A stretch of DNA of 56,936 nt, taken from NCBI GenBank assembly GCA_016786925.1, contig JAEUTU010000110.1:1-56936 (forward strand). Direction: 5' to 3'. Shown here one piece after another: positions 53,586 through 56,936 of this stretch. A program made the translations under genes and the position numbers. Numbering within the stretch: position 1 is the first letter of the stretch; every line of letters begins with the position of its first letter. This stretch comes from Bacteroidia bacterium. Lineage in GTDB: Bacteria; Bacteroidota; Bacteroidia; 2-12-FULL-35-15. The notes under the pieces were generated by a model, which did not search any database, was not told where the DNA came from, and saw only the letters and a list, made by a program, of their open reading frames with translations.

Positions 53586-55955
53586 TTATCGTTTAGCTTT
53601 TTCCTTTTCGCCATAACCGTAGCCATAACCGTAACCATAGCCATAACCGTAACCATAGCCGTAATTGTAATAATATCTTGTACGCTTTTTACTTACCCCA
53701 TTTAAGATAAATCCAAAGTTTTTCACTTTATTGATCTCTACAAGCTCTTCAGTAAGTGATACTATCTGCTTTTTCGCAAATTTGGTATTTAAAACAAATA
53801 AAATTGCATCCACATGTTTCATCAGAACCAATGCATCCGTAATTAAACCAATAGGAGCCGTATCCACGATGACATAATCATAATGTTCTTTCCCATACTC
53901 AAATATAGTATTCAAACGCTGGTTTAAAATAATCTCGGAAGCATTTGGAGGAACAGGTCCAGACAACAAAACATCCAAATTCTCTATCTGTGTCTGAATT
54001 ACCGAGTTTTCCATCGAACTTTTTCCGATCAAAATGGTACTTACTCCCAAATCGGAAGACATTCCTAATGCCTTTTGAACCTTTGGCTTATGCAGATCTA
54101 GTTCAATAACCAAAACCTTTTTATCCGCTTTGGCTAAAATTGTTGCAATATTTATGGAACAAAATGTTTTCCCTTCCCCTGGATTATAGGACGTAACAAG
54201 GACAACCTTTGAGCTTAAACCAGCTGCCATGTATTCAAGATTTGTTCTAATACCTCTAAAATTCTCTGTGATGGCCGATTTCGGATTTTTATCCACAACA
54301 ATATAATTTTCTTTTGCTTCATCTGAAAGCAACAACTCACCAACAATCGGTAACTTTGTCAAAGACTTCAATTCAACGACACTTTCAATTGTATGAAACA
54401 ACATGTTTCTAATAAAAACTATTACTAGACCAATAATAAAACCAGCAATAACAAAATAATAGGCTATTTTACGTTTATTAGGACGGATAATCCCCATTGA
54501 TCTAGCAGTTTCAATTACTTTAATCTCCGGTAAAATACCTGCTCTGGCTATAATTGTATTCGACTTTTTCTCTAATAAGAACAAATACATTTTCTGATTT
54601 ACATCAAAATTTCGCTCAATTGCAAGGAGCTCTCTTTGTTTTTTAGGAATAGTTTTAATATTCCCTATGTAAAATTGAATTTGCTTTTCCACATCATTAA
54701 TATTCTGCAGAATCGCTTTTTTGGAATTATTGATATACACCAAAAGATTTTTCTTTAAACTTTGAATTTGCTGCTGATACTCCTGCACAGAAAAGTTAGA
54801 AACGGTACTCCCTACCAATCTCTCATTTACCATCATTTGCAGATCGTATAACTCTGTAACACTTTGCTTCAAAAATGCATCATCACTTACCACATATACT
54901 GCAGGTGGCAAAAACTGAGGATCTTTATCTTCAATAATATAATTTTCAAGTGAATTTAAAGCTCCTAATTGCAAATTTAGACTTGAACGCTGCTTGTCGT
55001 ATTCACTCATTTTATCAAAATAATCCTCCTGTTCTTTACCCAGATCCAGGATCGTTCTGGTTTCCTTATATCCCTGCATGGTATCCTCTATCCCACTCAA
55101 CACATCCACCACTTCAGCCATTTGTTTCTCAATATACTTGAGTGTATTGGCATTTACCTCCAAACGGGTTTTTACACTATTTTCAACATAAACATTTGTA
55201 AGTGTATCCAAAAATTCTTTTCCCCGGTCAGCTATTACATCCTCGAGAGTGACCTTCAAAATATTTGTACTATTGGGGTTTTCTACTTCAATTGCAGACT
55301 GAAATTTGGTAACTAGTGACGATATGCTATGAACTTTAAACTGATAATCTATATTTGAAATAGAGGGTAAATTATCCTTTGAGATGGAAATATTGCTTAT
55401 CAAAAGATTAAAATCCGAATCGATAAGTTCTTTTCCAAAAACTCCATTTTTTATTATCTCTACATTATTCTTTTCATAGGAGATCTGATATTTATCTAAA
55501 GAAATTACTTTAAAACCAAAATTCTGCTCATATAATAAAGGATTAAGATTATTTACCTTAATGGAATAAGGCATATTATTGTAAACCTCCGTTTTTTTTA
55601 TCCTCCCAATAATGGTATATGAAACATCTAATTTCATTCTCCTGACGGCTTTTTCCAAAAGATCATAAGACTGAATTACACGCATTTCCGTGACATTATC
55701 AATATTCGACTGATCCCACCATCTATAAGTTCCAAAATTTTCCCCGATTATATTCTGCTCATTCACTTGATCATTCGTCCTTAACAATATTTGAGCCTGC
55801 GCCTGATACACATTAGGCATTTTATAGGTGTAAACATAAGAAATAACAGCAGCTACAATAAGTGCGATAAGTGGTATATACCAATTTTTGGCTACAATTC
55901 GATATAACTTCTTTAAGTCATCCAATTCAATTATCGAAGATTGCTTATTAATCAT
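53586..55955 (-). CDS. wzc: Wzc-like polysaccharide co-polymerase / tyrosine autokinase (BY-kinase)
   Basis: A 789-residue inner-membrane protein. Membrane helices lie at about 28-45 and 499-516, flanking a periplasmic Wzz-type domain with long coiled coils (265-450). The cytoplasmic BY-kinase domain has Walker A NPGEGKTF (591-598), Walker A' IELDLHKP (617-624), Walker B YVIVDTAP (694-701) and the FRGIRTNLEYM start. The C-terminal tyrosine cluster is YYYN followed by nine Tyr-Gly pairs and EKEKAKR. The kinase cycle controls glycan length and export. It is the first gene of the locus and has a consensus promoter. Confidence 0.93.
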   Translation of the reverse strand: MINKQSSIIELDDLKKLYRIVAKNWYIPLIALIVAAVISYVYTYKMPNVYQAQAQILLRTNDQVNEQNIIGENFGTYRWWDQSNIDNVTEMRVIQSYDLLEKAVRRMKLDVSYTIIGRIKKTEVYNNMPYSIKVNNLNPLLYEQNFGFKVISLDKYQISYEKNNVEIIKNGVFGKELIDSDFNLLISNISISKDNLPSISNIDYQFKVHSISSLVTKFQSAIEVENPNSTNILKVTLEDVIADRGKEFLDTLTNVYVENSVKTRLEVNANTLKYIEKQMAEVVDVLSGIEDTMQGYKETRTILDLGKEQEDYFDKMSEYDKQRSSLNLQLGALNSLENYIIEDKDPQFLPPAVYVVSDDAFLKQSVTELYDLQMMVNERLVGSTVSNFSVQEYQQQIQSLKKNLLVYINNSKKAILQNINDVEKQIQFYIGNIKTIPKKQRELLAIERNFDVNQKMYLFLLEKKSNTIIARAGILPEIKVIETARSMGIIRPNKRKIAYYFVIAGFIIGLVIVFIRNMLFHTIESVVELKSLTKLPIVGELLLSDEAKENYIVVDKNPKSAITENFRGIRTNLEYMAAGLSSKVVLVTSYNPGEGKTFCSINIATILAKADKKVLVIELDLHKPKVQKALGMSSDLGVSTILIGKSSMENSVIQTQIENLDVLLSGPVPPNASEIILNQRLNTIFEYGKEHYDYVIVDTAPIGLITDALVLMKHVDAILFVLNTKFAKKQIVSLTEELVEINKVKNFGFILNGVSKKRTRYYYNYGYGYGYGYGYGYGYGYGEKEKAKR
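53610..53663. repeat. Hexamer repeat coding for nine Tyr-Gly pairs in Wzc
   Basis: Nine 6-bp units of the form GCC/ACC + ATA/GTA on the plus strand read as Tyr-Gly codons on the minus strand. Codons vary (TAT/TAC, GGC/GGT), so the run is not a perfect repeat. It lies in the autophosphorylated tail, so a change in unit number would change the count of phosphorylatable tyrosines without shifting frame. Confidence 0.9.
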
Positions 55956-55977
55956 ATGAAATTCTTATTAAGAAGGG

Positions 55978-56007
55978 CAAATATACATAATTATGGATAT
56001 TTTTCAA
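55978..56007 (-). promoter_or_regulatory. Main promoter of the polysaccharide locus
   Basis: On the minus strand, TTG (56007-56005), 19 bases, TATATTTG (55985-55978), an exact match to the Bacteroidota consensus in sequence and spacing. The leader to the wzc ATG at 55955 is about 15 nt. It is the first promoter of the roughly 39-kb run of minus-strand genes. Confidence 0.75.
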
Positions 56008-56107
56008 CAAATTATTAACATTTCCAATGCTTGCTATTTTAAGAACTTACATTTTTTATTAAATTTCTTACATATACCAAATTTTTAGTAAACTTATTAA
56101 AACTTTT

Positions 56108-56139
56108 ATTGTACATGAGCGTAGAAGAATCTATATTTG
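56108..56139 (+). promoter_or_regulatory. Promoter of the right-edge surface-protein gene
   Basis: ATTG (56108-56111), 20 bases, TATATTTG (56132-56139), an exact -7 match. It points away from the wzc promoter, and the two start regions are about 130 bp apart. The leader to the ATG at 56181 is about 35 nt. Confidence 0.7.
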
Positions 56140-56180
56140 AACATTAATTCTATACATAAAAAATATAAATCATACATATT

Positions 56181-56936
56181 ATGAAGAATAAATTACTAAC
56201 TCTTACCCTTGTCTTGTTATTGTCAACGACAAGCACTTTTGCAATATCTTATTTTTCAGCAGGCGCAGGTCCGGCAGATTGGAATACAGCAACATCCTGG
56301 ACTCCTAACGGCATTCCGGGGCAAAATGATGATGTTACCATATCCGCTGGACATACTATAAATTTCGCCACCAATGCATCTAAGTGTAGAAATCTAACTA
56401 TAGATGGGACTTTGCAATGGACATCCAATGTTGCCTTGTTAGTATATGGAACATACACTGTTTCTGCCAGTGGGTCAGAAGGTACAGGCTTAGGAAAACT
56501 GCAATTCTATGGATCCGGAAATGTTACTGTCAATGGTGTTTCAAACACTAAACTTTATTACAATTTTATTTCCAACAGAACCATTACTGCTGGCTCTGTA
56601 ATCAATAAAACAAATGCATTTACCCAATTAGGCGCAAACACAACTGTTACTAATTTAGGCAATTTCACTATCGCATCATTTTCATCCACAAGTACATCCG
56701 CTTTTATAAACGGAAATGGAGGAGTATTAAATCTAAAAGGGGCTAATTTTATGACCTCCGGCACATTTAATGCCAGCACTAATAGCAATACTGTGAACTT
56801 AAATTTCACGACTGGAAATGTACCACTTACGACAAGTGGATACTACAATTTGACCTTATCTGGTACTAGTGGTGTCAAAACGCTTACAGCTAATACCACC
56901 GTTGCCAATAATATTACTATAAGTGCTTCAAACACT
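56181..56936 (+). CDS. Secreted Thr/Asn-rich surface protein (partial, 5' end)
   Basis: Open for 252 codons from an ATG at 56181 to the window edge. The signal peptide MKNKLLTLTLVLLLSTTSTFA is followed by ISYFSAGAGPADWNTATSW and PNGIPGQNDDVTISAGHTI, an opening I recall in large Bacteroidota surface proteins that carry a C-terminal T9SS sorting domain. Then come beta-helix-like strands rich in Thr, Asn and Ser (LTIDGTLQWTSNV, GSGNVTVNGVSN). The C-terminus is outside the window, so the sorting domain is not seen. Two minus-strand ORFs lying over it are shadows. Confidence 0.82.
   Translation, partial: MKNKLLTLTLVLLLSTTSTFAISYFSAGAGPADWNTATSWTPNGIPGQNDDVTISAGHTINFATNASKCRNLTIDGTLQWTSNVALLVYGTYTVSASGSEGTGLGKLQFYGSGNVTVNGVSNTKLYYNFISNRTITAGSVINKTNAFTQLGANTTVTNLGNFTIASFSSTSTSAFINGNGGVLNLKGANFMTSGTFNASTNSNTVNLNFTTGNVPLTTSGYYNLTLSGTSGVKTLTANTTVANNITISASNT

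Noticed and set aside
56249..56809. Two minus-strand ORFs (69 and 83 residues) at the right edge
   Set aside because: They are shadows of the plus-strand secreted protein, which has a promoter, a signal peptide and an open frame to the window end.

Overview
The window looks like a chromosomal segment of a low-GC member of the Bacteroidota. The support is a PorZ-type T9SS protein, a second T9SS type A sorting domain, DUF4421 and DUF6089 family proteins, and repeated matches to the Bacteroidota promoter form TTG-N(19-23)-TAnnTTTG. A Chitinophagales- or Sphingobacteriales-like lineage is a guess. No phage, integrase, IS element, rRNA or CRISPR array was seen.

Positions 1-16618 are a housekeeping region. 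A minus-strand operon holds an M42 aminopeptidase, a TPR protein, a TonB-C protein, an NQO1-like oxidoreductase and a truncated DUF4421 gene. It is followed by recO and porZ, a tRNA-Arg(CCG) with a small membrane-protein gene only 3 nt downstream, mnmA with a MORN/YwqK-like protein, a GT4 enzyme divergent from an M2 (ACE-like) peptidase lipoprotein, an M16 peptidase, an NMO/FabK-like flavoenzyme, and a DUF6089 outer-membrane-type protein. Two clear intrinsic terminators lie at about 13.4 kb and 16.63 kb.

Positions 16874-55955 form one very long, entirely minus-strand surface-polysaccharide locus. It begins at 55955 with a Wzc-like tyrosine autokinase and a consensus promoter, then a sulfotransferase and a Wzm/Wzt ABC exporter. 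A separately promoted trio of secreted proteins follows: one T9SS cargo and two YadA-head/S74 chaperone proteins. After it come many GT2 and GT4 glycosyltransferases, two MBOAT + SGNH O-acetylation pairs, two acyltransferase-3 proteins and a WcaF-like acetyltransferase. The locus also holds a module of DUF4956 protein, VTC-type polyphosphate polymerase, two CotH-kinase proteins, a Wzy/WaaL-like protein and a metallophosphoesterase. Near the far end are a WecE-type sugar aminotransferase and AsnB. The product is probably a heavily O-acetylated, possibly sulfated and amidated surface glycan. No Wza-type export channel, initiating sugar-phosphate transferase or Wzx flippase is present here.

The strangest non-coding feature is an 80-copy, indel-free heptanucleotide array (GGATTRA) at 23863-24422 between asnB and wecE. 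Two smaller tandem arrays (8-bp and 7-bp) lie on the other side of wecE, one of which supplies the stop codon of the neighbouring glycosyltransferase. The right edge (56181 onward) is the start of a secreted surface protein on the plus strand, divergent from the polysaccharide locus.
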